Below are positions 16,796 through 27,000 of a stretch of 64,000 nucleotides of DNA, in pieces; the stretch's first letter is position 1; every line of letters starts with the position of its first letter. The notes under the pieces are model-generated. The model was given only the letters and a program-made list of their open reading frames with translations, ran no database searches and was not told the origin of the DNA. A program made the position numbers and the translations under genes. The stretch comes from Lachnospiraceae bacterium (GTDB lineage: Bacteria; Bacillota; Clostridia; Lachnospirales; Lachnospiraceae), in NCBI GenBank assembly GCA_910575155.1, contig CAJTDX010000014.1, positions 19,024-83,023 of the forward strand, given 5' to 3'.

Positions 16796-19246
16796 TTATC
16801 CCTGATAATTAATGCGTTCCACCAAAGATTCCCGGCGCAGATTCCTGCTGAGCAAAAAGGAAAGCGTACCCTGCAGCAGAAGGATCGTTAGAATCATAAT
16901 GCCAATCTCAGGCCACGGAACATGATATTCATTGATTCCGAAAATGTGAATCTCTTTGGCATAGCAGAAAAGAGCATATCCCATTGGACTTCCAACCGCC
17001 AGAGAAACCGCCACGGTTCCTGCAGAAAATAAAATCCCCTCCAATTGCAGCATCAGATTGAGCTGGCGGTTCGTCATTCCCACTGCCTGCAGCACTCCCA
17101 GTTCCCGTTTCCTGGTTACTACTCCGGTAATAATTGTGTTAGCCATATTCATAAAGCCAATAACTCCTAAAAACCCCAGAACTATATAGATTCCCCACTG
17201 CATGATATGCGTGCTCGCCTTTACAGTTGTCATCACGCTGTCATAAGAATCTGTCTTTACATGCGTCACTCCTGTCAAAAGTTCCTGTATGGCCGCTTCC
17301 ACATTCTCTTTATCCTGCTTACGGCAGTCAATCCAAATCTTTTCCGTAACGTCTTCTGTAATGCCGAGTTTCTGGAAGGTCTCCTCTGTGATCACCCAGG
17401 AAGCCGGAGCGCTTCCAAAAGCTCCCATAAGCGCTCCCTGGTATACCGCCTGGCCTCCGGTCAAATCTCTCAGAATCATCTCCTGCCCCAGCTCGTAGCC
17501 ATAATCTTCCATAAATACAGAATATCCGTAAATAATGCCATTTTCCGCGCTTACTTTATCATAATCCACCGTTCCCAGAGCAGATCCTTTGCCAAAACGT
17601 TCAAATTCCTCCCGGTTCATCACACAGATACTTGTACGGCTTCCTTCTTCATCCATGTTGTCCCGGCTTAAATTTTCCCCGCAAAAAAGTTTGCGGCTTC
17701 TGACCTCCGTGACGCCCGGAATCTTTCTTAACTGCTCCTGCAGTTTTGTTCCCAACGGATTTTCCTTCTGTATCGAAAAGAGATTATTTTCCGGATATGC
17801 CTCATCGTTCAAAGACGCGTCCAATTCGATAGAGAACTGCCCGTATTCCATGCTGCGCCGGACTTCAAACTCGTTATCTATGTTCCCTGCAAAATTTGCC
17901 AGCGTCACAAACAGCACACAGGATAATCCCATAGTAATTATGGTAATTACGGTTCTGCTGCGGTTCGCGGCCAAACCGGACAGCGTCATGCTCCATACTG
18001 AAATTTTTCTGCGTCCTTTCCGCAGGCTGTTCCTGCGGCTGGTACTTTCCTGATAACGGATCGCTTCCACCGGTGAAATTTTTGCCGCCGCCCGCATAGG
18101 ACGGGCCAAAGCCAGACGGACTGTCATAAGAACTGCCAGCGTTACCAGCAACAGCAGCGGCAGGGACAGTATTGATACATTCGTCAGTTGCGTATCTGTT
18201 ATTCTTTCACTGATTTTTAAAATCATTTGATGAAACAAGACAGCCGCAGCGCCGCAGCCTGCCAGCAATCCCAGAGGAATCGCTGCTGCGGACAAAAGCA
18301 TTCCTTCTCTGAGAATCATTTTTCTCATCTGCTTTCTGGTCGCTCCCAAAGCTCTGATTTTGCCATATTCCTGAACTTTCTGCACCATTCCAACCTGAAA
18401 AATATTATAAATAACCACAACGGATACCAGAATTACTACGAATGCAATCACGATACAGGTCGTAACCGTCTCCGTCCCCGGATTGTACGTCCACATCAGA
18501 TACATGGAATTGAGAGAAATATTGTTCTGTTCAATTCCGCAGCGTTCTCCCAATTCCTGGATAAACTCCTCACAATTATCCCCGTTTAATGCCAAAGATT
18601 CATTTAAGCGAAACGTTACCCCATAAGAGCGTATGTCTTCCGGATACAAAGACTCATAAAATTCCTGGGAAACGTAACCCTGAAATGCTTTCTGAACCGT
18701 TCCCATTTTCTGTGATTTTACCACGCCGCTGACAACAAACTCTTTTTCTTCAAATTTGCTGCGATTATCTATGCGAAATGGAATTGTCACACGATCTCCC
18801 TGTCTGGCGTTCTCAAGCCCCAGATGTGCAAAAAATTCTGCCGGCGCCGCTATTTCGTTTTCTTTTTGAGGCAATGTACCCTCTTGCAGGGAGTGGACAA
18901 AATTTATATTTTCTGCGGCATTGAGATCCATAAACGACAGTCCCATATCAATATTACGATCGCCTGAATTAATCTGGGCCGCGTAGGCTGTTTTTCCCAC
19001 GTGGGTAAACTCACTGCGCAGTTTGATGGTCTCATACTGTTTTTCTGTAACCCTGTTGAAGGCCGCTGTATAATTTCCATAAAGATTGCCCGCATTGCGG
19101 CGGTTATGCTCTGCCATTCCGTATCCAAAGCCGGCCACCGCCGTAAGGAGCAGGGTGGTCAGGAAAATGGAAAGTATAATTAAAATACTTCTAAAGCGAT
19201 TCTGGCGTACATTGGCGAGCGCCAGTCCATGAATCGTATGTTTCAT
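16796..19246 (-). CDS. FtsX/MacB-type ABC transporter permease
   Basis: The product is 816 residues, in the family of large two-module FtsX permeases. An N-terminal membrane segment (about 17-40) is followed by an extracytoplasmic domain. A cluster of three membrane helices follows (about 265-400), then a second repeat of the same plan: one helix near 430, an outer domain and three C-terminal helices. The start overlaps the stop of the ATPase gene by ATGA, so the two are translationally coupled. Such pairs export or detoxify antimicrobial peptides, or take part in envelope stress; the substrate is not deducible here. Confidence 0.88.
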   Translation of the reverse strand: MKHTIHGLALANVRQNRFRSILIILSIFLTTLLLTAVAGFGYGMAEHNRRNAGNLYGNYTAAFNRVTEKQYETIKLRSEFTHVGKTAYAAQINSGDRNIDMGLSFMDLNAAENINFVHSLQEGTLPQKENEIAAPAEFFAHLGLENARQGDRVTIPFRIDNRSKFEEKEFVVSGVVKSQKMGTVQKAFQGYVSQEFYESLYPEDIRSYGVTFRLNESLALNGDNCEEFIQELGERCGIEQNNISLNSMYLMWTYNPGTETVTTCIVIAFVVILVSVVVIYNIFQVGMVQKVQEYGKIRALGATRKQMRKMILREGMLLSAAAIPLGLLAGCGAAAVLFHQMILKISERITDTQLTNVSILSLPLLLLVTLAVLMTVRLALARPMRAAAKISPVEAIRYQESTSRRNSLRKGRRKISVWSMTLSGLAANRSRTVITIITMGLSCVLFVTLANFAGNIDNEFEVRRSMEYGQFSIELDASLNDEAYPENNLFSIQKENPLGTKLQEQLRKIPGVTEVRSRKLFCGENLSRDNMDEEGSRTSICVMNREEFERFGKGSALGTVDYDKVSAENGIIYGYSVFMEDYGYELGQEMILRDLTGGQAVYQGALMGAFGSAPASWVITEETFQKLGITEDVTEKIWIDCRKQDKENVEAAIQELLTGVTHVKTDSYDSVMTTVKASTHIMQWGIYIVLGFLGVIGFMNMANTIITGVVTRKRELGVLQAVGMTNRQLNLMLQLEGILFSAGTVAVSLAVGSPMGYALFCYAKEIHIFGINEYHVPWPEIGIMILTILLLQGTLSFLLSRNLRRESLVERINYQG

Positions 19247-19917
19247 CTCTGCTCCACCACCTTTCCGTCCTCAATCACCAGAATACGGTCTGCAATCTGT
19301 GCAATATCCTGATCATGGGTAATCATCACCAGTGTCTGCCCGTATTTTTGCGCCGACAGTTTTAAAAGTCCCACTACCTCGCCGCTGGTCCTGGAATCCA
19401 GATTTCCGGTGGGTTCGTCGGCAAGAATCACATCCGGTTTCGAGGCAAGCGCCCGCGCAATCGCCACTCTTTGCTGCTGGCCTCCGGAAAGGGTATGGGG
19501 GAGATTGTGTATCTTGTCCTGAATCCCCAGCGTCTGTATAATATCCGATACAAAGCTTTCGTCCGCTTCTCTTCCATCCAGTCCGATGGGAAGCACAATG
19601 TTTTCCCATACATTGATGGAAGATACCAGATTAAATGCCTGAAAGATAAAACCTATTTTTCTTCTGCGGAATACCGCAAGTTCTTCTTCTTTTAAGGCGA
19701 ATATATTCTTTCCCTTCATCCACACGGTTCCGCTTGTGGGAACGTCAAGTCCCCCCAGAAGATGCAGCAGGGTGCTTTTCCCAGACCCGGATTTTCCCAC
19801 AATCGCTGCAAATTCACCTTTCTGAATGGCAATCTCAGCGTTTTTCACTGCCTGTACCTGGCTGTCTCCTGTTCCATAATATTTGCATAACTGTTCTGTT
19901 CTTACTATTGTTTCCAT
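19243..19917 (-). CDS. ABC transporter ATP-binding protein (MacB/LolD-type)
   Basis: The product is 224 residues with the start at 19917, preceded by GGGAGGATATC. Walker A is GKSGSGKSTL, the signature is TLSGGQQQRVAIARAL, and Walker B is VILADEPTGNLD followed by a switch histidine in MITHDQ. This is the standard ATPase that pairs with FtsX-type permeases such as the one it overlaps. An inverted repeat lies just upstream, possibly an operator. Confidence 0.92.
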   Translation of the reverse strand: METIVRTEQLCKYYGTGDSQVQAVKNAEIAIQKGEFAAIVGKSGSGKSTLLHLLGGLDVPTSGTVWMKGKNIFALKEEELAVFRRRKIGFIFQAFNLVSSINVWENIVLPIGLDGREADESFVSDIIQTLGIQDKIHNLPHTLSGGQQQRVAIARALASKPDVILADEPTGNLDSRTSGEVVGLLKLSAQKYGQTLVMITHDQDIAQIADRILVIEDGKVVEQR

Positions 19918-19929
19918 GATATCCTCCCT

Positions 19930-19979
19930 GCAAACTGATTTGATATCATACAGTTTACCCGAAGTTTCTTTCAGTTTGC
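19930..19979. promoter_or_regulatory. Inverted repeat upstream of the MacB-type operon
   Basis: GCAAACTGA (19930-19938) is repeated in inverse as TCAGTTTGC (19971-19979), directly upstream of the ATPase ribosome-binding site. It may be an operator or an mRNA hairpin; no regulator gene is adjacent. Confidence 0.35.
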
Positions 19980-20054
19980 TTGCAAAACAGGAAAAAATAC
20001 TTACAGTTTTGTAAGACTCCTGCAGATGCCTTGAAGACATCAGATCTTTCGTAT

Positions 20055-20092
20055 GCAAAAAAGAACCTGGCAATTGCCAGGCTCTTTTTTGC
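20055..20092. terminator. Near-palindromic bidirectional terminator-like hairpin
   Basis: A nearly perfect 38-bp palindrome has CCTGGCAATTGCCAGG at its core. It is flanked by A6 on the left and T6 on the right, so either strand could terminate here. It lies between the ATPase promoter region and the end of the FN3 gene. Confidence 0.7.
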
Positions 20093-20142
20093 AGGACGCG
20101 CTCAAAATTACGCTCCTCTGATATCTTCGGGAACAGAACCGT

Positions 20143-20625
20143 TTAACGGACCTTTACGCTGTTTACTTTACTGTAAGCTCCGTAAACCGTCATGCTTCCC
20201 ACTTTCTTATATGCGCGTACGCGGATAAAATATTTCTTCTTGCTCTTTAACTTCTTAACGGTAAGTTTTGTCTTTCCCGCACTCACTGTTTTTGTCACAG
20301 CGTTCTTCATGTTTTTCTTTAACGCATATTGAACTTCGTAGCCAGATGCGCCTGTTTCTGCTTTCCAGGAAATCTGAAGCTGTTTTTTCTTTTTACTTGC
20401 AGGCTTCTTCTGTGTCACTTTCTTTACATTTACCTGCTGTTTCTTCGCCTCATTTAATTCCTTCTGTTTCGCATCTAACTCTTCCTGTTTCGCATTTAAC
20501 TCGTTCTGCTTTGCATCCAGTTCTTCCTGTTTCGCATTTAACTCGTTTTGCTTTGTTTCCAGCTCTTCCTGCGCATTCTTTAAGTTCGTAACCGCCTCAT
20601 TCATATCCTTTGTGGCGTCTTCCAA
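20143..20625 (-). pseudogene. 5'-truncated coiled-coil and fibronectin type III protein
   Basis: About 160 residues remain. The N-terminal half consists of heptads alternating ELDAKQN and ELNAKQE, a long charged coiled coil encoded by a 42-bp DNA repeat (about 20458-20565). A basic linker follows, then a fibronectin type III domain ending in YGAYSKVNSVKVR. The frame stays open upstream only to a TAA at 20644-20646. There is no ATG with a ribosome-binding site and no signal peptide, though relatives of this plan are normally secreted. I read it as a gene that lost its 5' end; a TTG start at 20625 would be the only way to call it intact. Confidence 0.55.
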
Positions 20626-20656
20626 ATCTTTTTTAGCTTCTTTTTATTGTATTTAG

Positions 20657-20872
20657 AATATCTTAACTTTAACACTGTCATACGCCCGTCTCAATGGCTT
20701 TGTCGCAAACGGCAGATATAAGCGCAAGCAGAGAAAATATGTCGTAAACTGCATTTATTCCGGCGTGAAAATTGTCAAACGGAACAAAGCGGACAAGCCC
20801 GCTTCCACTTCCCTGAGTCCTCAATCCCCCCAAAGATTGCACTCTTTGAGGCGCCGCGTGCAGTCACTTTAG
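20657..20872 (+). pseudogene. Unidentified coding remnant abutting the truncated FN3 gene
   Basis: This plus-strand frame is open for 71 codons from just after a TAG to a TAG at 20870, without a start codon. It encodes a basic, protein-like sequence containing LNGFVANGRYKRKQRKYVV and then CIYSGVKIVKRNKADKP. It looks like the C-terminal end of some larger protein, possibly mobile-element encoded, but I do not recognise the family. Its left edge coincides with the point where the FN3 gene is broken. Confidence 0.3.
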
Positions 20873-20891
20873 CGATATCATACCTTTCATA

Positions 20892-20936
20892 GAAAAAGCG
20901 GCTCCCCGGCAGAATATTTTCTGCCAAAGAGCCGCT
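20892..20936 (-). terminator. Terminator after the giant surface protein gene
   Basis: On the minus strand GCGGCTC pairs with GAGCCGC around an inner stem GGCAGAA/TTCTGCC, followed by TTTTTC. It lies about 85 bp beyond the stop codon at 21020. Confidence 0.85.
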
Positions 20937-21019
20937 CAATTACTTATTCATGTTCCAATACGATCGGTATGGATCGTTCTTTCATATCCTCATATGTCGA
21001 GAGCTGTGAAACGTTTGTT

Positions 21020-24000
21020 TTACTCTGCCGCAGGCGTATTCGCCGCATAGGCAATCACATAGATGCGCTCCACTCCGTTTGACGCTTTCACGCTTACACG
21101 GTCTGTGTAATAGTATGTGTCGCTTACCCAATTGTCTTCCTCATCATAGTAGGAATGAGATGTTGACTCCCCACTGTACTTCCAGCCTGCCTCTCCCTTG
21201 CGGGTTACTGTAGTCTGGCTCCCCTCCGGCAGCGTCAATTTGTAACTCTCTCCTAATTCCTGATTGTTTCCCTTTACATAGATCACATACACACTTTCAG
21301 AAGTCGGCGCAGTTTCTTCTCCTTCTTCGGTCGTCAGATACATGGTTTTGGTATACTCAGAAATTTCCGTATGCACATATTCATTTCCCGCATCTGAGAT
21401 TCCGCTTACTGTTGCTCCACTTTCGTCCTGAACATAGGCAATCACATAAATGCGCTCTGCTCCATTTGACGCTTTTACGCTTACACGATCTGTGTAATAG
21501 TACGTGTCGCTTATCGAATTGTTTTCCTCGTCATAGTAGTAATGATACGTTGACTCCCCACTGTACTTCCAGCCTGCCTCTCCCTTGTGGATTACTGTAG
21601 TCTGGCTTCCCTCTGGCAGTGTCAATTGGTAGCTCTCTCCTAATTCCTGATTGTTTCCTTTTACAAATATCATATATACACTTTCAGAAGTTGGCGCAGT
21701 TTCTTCTCCTTCTTCGGTCGTCAGATACATGGTTTGGGTATACTCGGAAATTTGCGTATGCACATATTCATTTCCTGCATCCGAAATCTCACTTATCTTC
21801 GTTCCGCTTTCATCCTGCGTATAGGCAATCACATAGATGCGCTCCGCTCCATTTGATGCTTTCACACTTACACGATCTGAATAATAATAATCATCATATA
21901 TGTATGTATCATTATCATTATATCCATGGTTCTCAGAATCTCTGACGTAGTTCCAGCCAGCTTCTCCTTTGCGGATCGTACTGGTGATTTGCGCCCCGTC
22001 CGGTAAAGACAATTGATAACTGCTTCCTAAGGTCTTATTATTTCCTTTTACATAAATCATATGTACGCTTTCATAAGCAGATGCATTTTCCTCCCCTTCT
22101 GTCACATTTAACTGCAGATTGCGGATTACACTGTAAACGGTGTGATACACGTATGTGTTTTGCTCATCTGTAATATCGCTTACAACAGCGCCCCTCTCAT
22201 CCTGCGCATAGGCAACCAGATAAATTCTTCTTGCTCCATTTGATGCTTCTACCGTAACACGGTCTTCGTAAGTATAGGTACAGTATACATATTCACCTGA
22301 TTCTTCATCATAATAATCATTTTCTTCCGAATCCTCCTCGTAATTCCAGCCAGCTTCCCCTTTGTGGATCGTACTGGTAATTTTACTTCCCTCCGGAATC
22401 TCCAGGTGATAACTGCTTCCTAAGGTCTTGTTCGCTCCATTGATGTAAATCATATACACCTTTTCTGTAGGATATTCCTCTTCCTCCGTAGGTTTCAAGG
22501 ATATATTATTGGAACTGTCAGCTATGTTCACTTTTTGATACGTATTTCCAGTATCTGTAACTCCTTTTACAATCGTTCCTCTTTCATCCTGTGCATAGGC
22601 AATCAGATAAATTCTCTTTGCTCCATTTGATGCCTCTACCGTAACACGGTCTTCATAAGTATAGGTACAATATACATATTCATCTGATTCTTCATCATAA
22701 TAATCATTTTCTTCCGAATCCTCTTCGTAATTCCAGCCAGCTTCCCCTTTGTGGATCGTACTGGTAATTTTACTTCTTTCCGGAATCTCCAGGCGATAAC
22801 TGCTTCCCAATGTCTTGCTCGCTCCACTGATGTAAATCATATACACCTCTTCCGCAGGATATTCCTCTTCCTCCGTAGGCTTCAATGATATTTTACGGGA
22901 ATAATTAGATATACTCACATTATGATACGTATTTGCTGTGTCTGTAATTCCTTTTACAACAGCGCCGCTCTCATCCTGCTGATAAGCTACTAAATACATA
23001 ACTGTGTTCGCATCCCTGGTCACTGTAATCTTAGCGGTAAATTCCGACGCATAACTCCAGTTTCCATCCGCATATGTTACAGACGCCGACGCGCCTGCTG
23101 GTACGTCTACCTTCAGATCCTGCGGACATTTTGCTGCTTCACCTGTCAAATCTACTCTGTAATATTTCTCGTTTGTCTCACTGGATGTGGACAATCTGCT
23201 TGAGATATCCACAGAACAAATTTTGCTCTGTACACTGGTAATGTCACGGATTCGCAGACCACTGATATCCTGTTTGTAAATTACCGGATACGCCTGTCTG
23301 TCTTCCGTTGTATCGTCTGTAACAATAATTGTGCCGACTTCACCGTACTCACCCTCTTCAACGGTGTTGAATGAAGCTGTATAGCCCGGATTCGTTTTGA
23401 TATTCAGAGAACTGCCCGCTCCCAGCTCCGTTTCACTTCCTGTAATATAAATGCAGTCATCATAATCTGTATCCAGATATACTTTCTTTAACTGATTTTC
23501 TGTACTGCTGATGCCGCGGATATTGCAGGATAAATTCGATTTTCCATATACAATATAATAAATCCGCTCTTTCCCATTGGCTGCCGTAACCGTGATCCTG
23601 GCATTGGAAGACTGATAATCCCAGCTCTCAGAACCAGTGGTATACTCTATTTTGGCTGAAGCTCCTGCTTTTGTATGTATCTGCAGATTCTCTCCCAGCT
23701 CAGAATTCATTCCCTGCAGTTCAATCGTATAATACGTGTTGGAATTGTATGTTTCCATATCTTCATAATACGCAGTATACATATTATCCGGATCATAAAT
23801 GCCTATGATCTCTGCATCCGAAGTATCTTCATAATAATAGATATTATATACCTGTCTGGCACCATTGGTATTGGTCACGATCATGACTGTTTCCGGTTTA
23901 TTACTATAATAATCCTCACCGTAATATTCATCCGGACTCATTAACTCATAGGAAGCTCCCGGAGAAACCTCCGCTGTCCAGTTTGTTCCCATTTCCTTAT

Positions 24001-27000
24001 TTTCACCAAACACACGATAGGAAGCTGAATAATCCTCATCATACCAATTCCAGTAGCCAGTTTCTTCCTGCTCTATAATGTGGTTCGTTGTATCTGTAAT
24101 CTTAAGCAGTTCCGCTCCGAAAGGCTTGTAGTATACCTTATAATCTTTTGTAGCTCCCGTGGCGTCTTTCTTCAAATGCAGCACCAGATCTACTCTATCT
24201 CCATAAGTCCAGGTTCCTTCTTCTGCATCTGCGGCATACTCACGGGAAGTAATGCTGATTCCATCCATCAGTTTGATCTCAAGCTCTCTGCCAATATCGG
24301 AATTGTACCCTCCAGTATATCCACAACTGGAATTATCACGTACTTCTGTCTTCCAGCCTGTATTACCAGGATCTTTAATATCTTCTACCCAGTATTCTTT
24401 GTTTTCAGACTGGTAATAACGGAAATAATAATTCGTGGACACTCCTAACGCCGCATTCTGCAGAACCAAACGATAGTCATGGTTATAATAATAGTAATCA
24501 TCACTATCATTATCCTCTAATTTTTCCAATTGATACGAGGTATTTGCATCCTTCATGACAGCTTCAAAATCAGTCAGGCTTTCCGCACTTCCCGAGATAC
24601 TGTACAGGTCATGATCTGATTCGAAATAGCCATAACTATTCTTAACTTCGCCTTCCGCCTTGATCTGATCTATAATAAAACAATTCTGCAGCTTTTCAAG
24701 CAGCGCCTGCAGTCTTGTATGGTAATCCTCAAGCTGCGCGGCAGTTGTCTTCTTTAACAGATAATTTCCGGCCGCTTCATCAATAAGCTGCTGATCCTTC
24801 GAAAATGCCGCTGCATCAATCACTTCAAACTGTATAAGCTGATTCAGAATTTTGCCAATCTCTGCACGCACTGATGTATTAGGCTTCCCGTTGTAAACCT
24901 CGTCTGCCACCGTAAATGATCCGGTAACGTTATTATAACTTCCCACAAACCATACGCCGCCTGTCTGCTGCGGCATTTTAACGGTATCAACCAGGCGGCT
25001 GCCTTTATAGATTTTAACTACCGGATTGGATGTATAGAGCTGGCTTCCGGTTCCTCCGTTGGTATAATCCTGCACAAATACCTTATACTGTCCCGGTGTG
25101 AGCGTTTTGACCGTAATCGTTTCCGGTCCCTCATATGCCTTATCATCAACGTCAAGATTTGCAAAACGTGAAACATATCTTCCGTCCATCAGATAACCCG
25201 ACCATGTATTCTGAGATGAAAAATACACGCCGTATTCTGTATTTTCAAACGGATTCGGTCCATAAAGGTGAATATCCAAATCGGCACTGACGCCCTCTTT
25301 CTCTGCATCCCAGGTAAGCACAAAACGCACTTCATCAGAATCCAGTCTCTTAGATACGGTCAGATTGCGTGTGACTGTCGCTTCCGCCTGGACAGAAACG
25401 TTCTCGTAGGAAGACATATATTCTGGTTCCTCTGACGGATCACGAACCTGTATCGTATACTGGCCCGGTGTGAGATCAGAAAAACGATAGGCCCCTTCTT
25501 CATCAGAAAGCATCCTGCCCACTTCATTCGTGGTAATATTGTTAATTCCTTTACGCAGAATAACAGTTAAGCCTTTTTCTATGGGTTCTCCCGTCGAGGC
25601 GTCAATCAGCACACCTGTGACTGACCCTGCTTTACCGGCCTCATCCATTAAAATAATATCGCTCACTTCATATGATCTGTCTTCATTGTAATTATAATCA
25701 ATATAAATATTCTGTGTGATAAGCTGATATCCTTCTGCTTCCACCACTACCACATAGTTTCCGATCATAACGGACTCAAATGTATAATTGCCCGCATCGT
25801 CTGTATCTGTTTTTTTGGTACTGCTGCCGTCCAGATAAACAGATATATTATCATTGGTAATATTCATGGAATAACGCACCAGATATACGGTCGCTTCTAT
25901 CGTGTTTTCCGTGTCCGCTGCATCTTTGTAAATCTTACCTGTCACGGTTGTCTTCGGCAAATCTGTTAAATCTTCGCTGTTTTCTGCGATTACCGTCCTG
26001 TTTTCGCCTGTGCTGTCAATCGTAACGCTGATCGTGCCAAGGCCGCAGATTTCCGGAATATCATTTTCACCGCTGACTTTTACAGCCGTCTGTTCCCCGC
26101 CTGGTCCCACTACCAGTTTATATTTGGTGGTAGAATAAATATCAAGCGGAACGTACGTCGTAATTTGCCCATAGTCCTCTCTGCCATTATAATACTCGCA
26201 CTTAATAGGGCTTGCTGCGGAATCGCCCTTCACCAGCACTTTTGCAGCAGAGGCAATTAAAAGCTCCTGAAGATTTCCATTATTATCTACGGTAATGGAT
26301 TCTGTGCTGTCCAGAAGATATACATTCGGTCTGCCCTGCCCATCTACCGTTAAATGGCCTGAGGCGCTGTCGATAAAAATTTTGTTGCCGCTCTTTTCAC
26401 ACCAGGTATCTTCTGCAATTTCTCTGATTAACACCTGTTTAAACTGAGCGCTGTTGTCAATAGTAGCTTTGGGCGCATCCACCACAAGCGTCACATTCTC
26501 ATACGTTCCTTCCGGAATCGTGATCTGACTCTCCTGGCTTTTCAGGGTAAGTAATACTTCTTTCCCAGCCGACGCGCTCAGCGCTTCTGTCAGTTCCTGT
26601 TGGGAAGATACTTCCTGAGACTCAATTCCTTCTTCTGAGACAGTGACCTTCATGGAGGCTGATACCCTTCCGTCCTGCTGTGAAACTGCAGTAATTGTAG
26701 CGGTTCCAGGCGTGAGCGCCATAATTTCGCCCTGTGCAGATACCACTGCTGCAATACTGTCATCCGTACTGCTCCACACAATATCCTGATCTGTTACCTC
26801 AGTCAGCGGCGTAAACGTAACCTTACACTTATGCTGTTCTCCCAGTTGCAGCGCGATCTCCTGCTGGTCCAAGGCAATGGAAAACTTGGGTTCATCCACC
26901 GGAACGTCCGGATTAGGCGGTTCTGGTTTGGGATCTGGATCCGGTTTGGGATCTGGCTTAGGATCCGGCGTGGGAGTTGGAGTAGGTGTAGGCGTCGGCG

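Noticed and set aside
21050..22975. Regular tandem repeats considered as a CRISPR array or satellite DNA
   Set aside because: The units are about 385 bp, lack unique short spacers and remain in one open frame coding similar protein domains.
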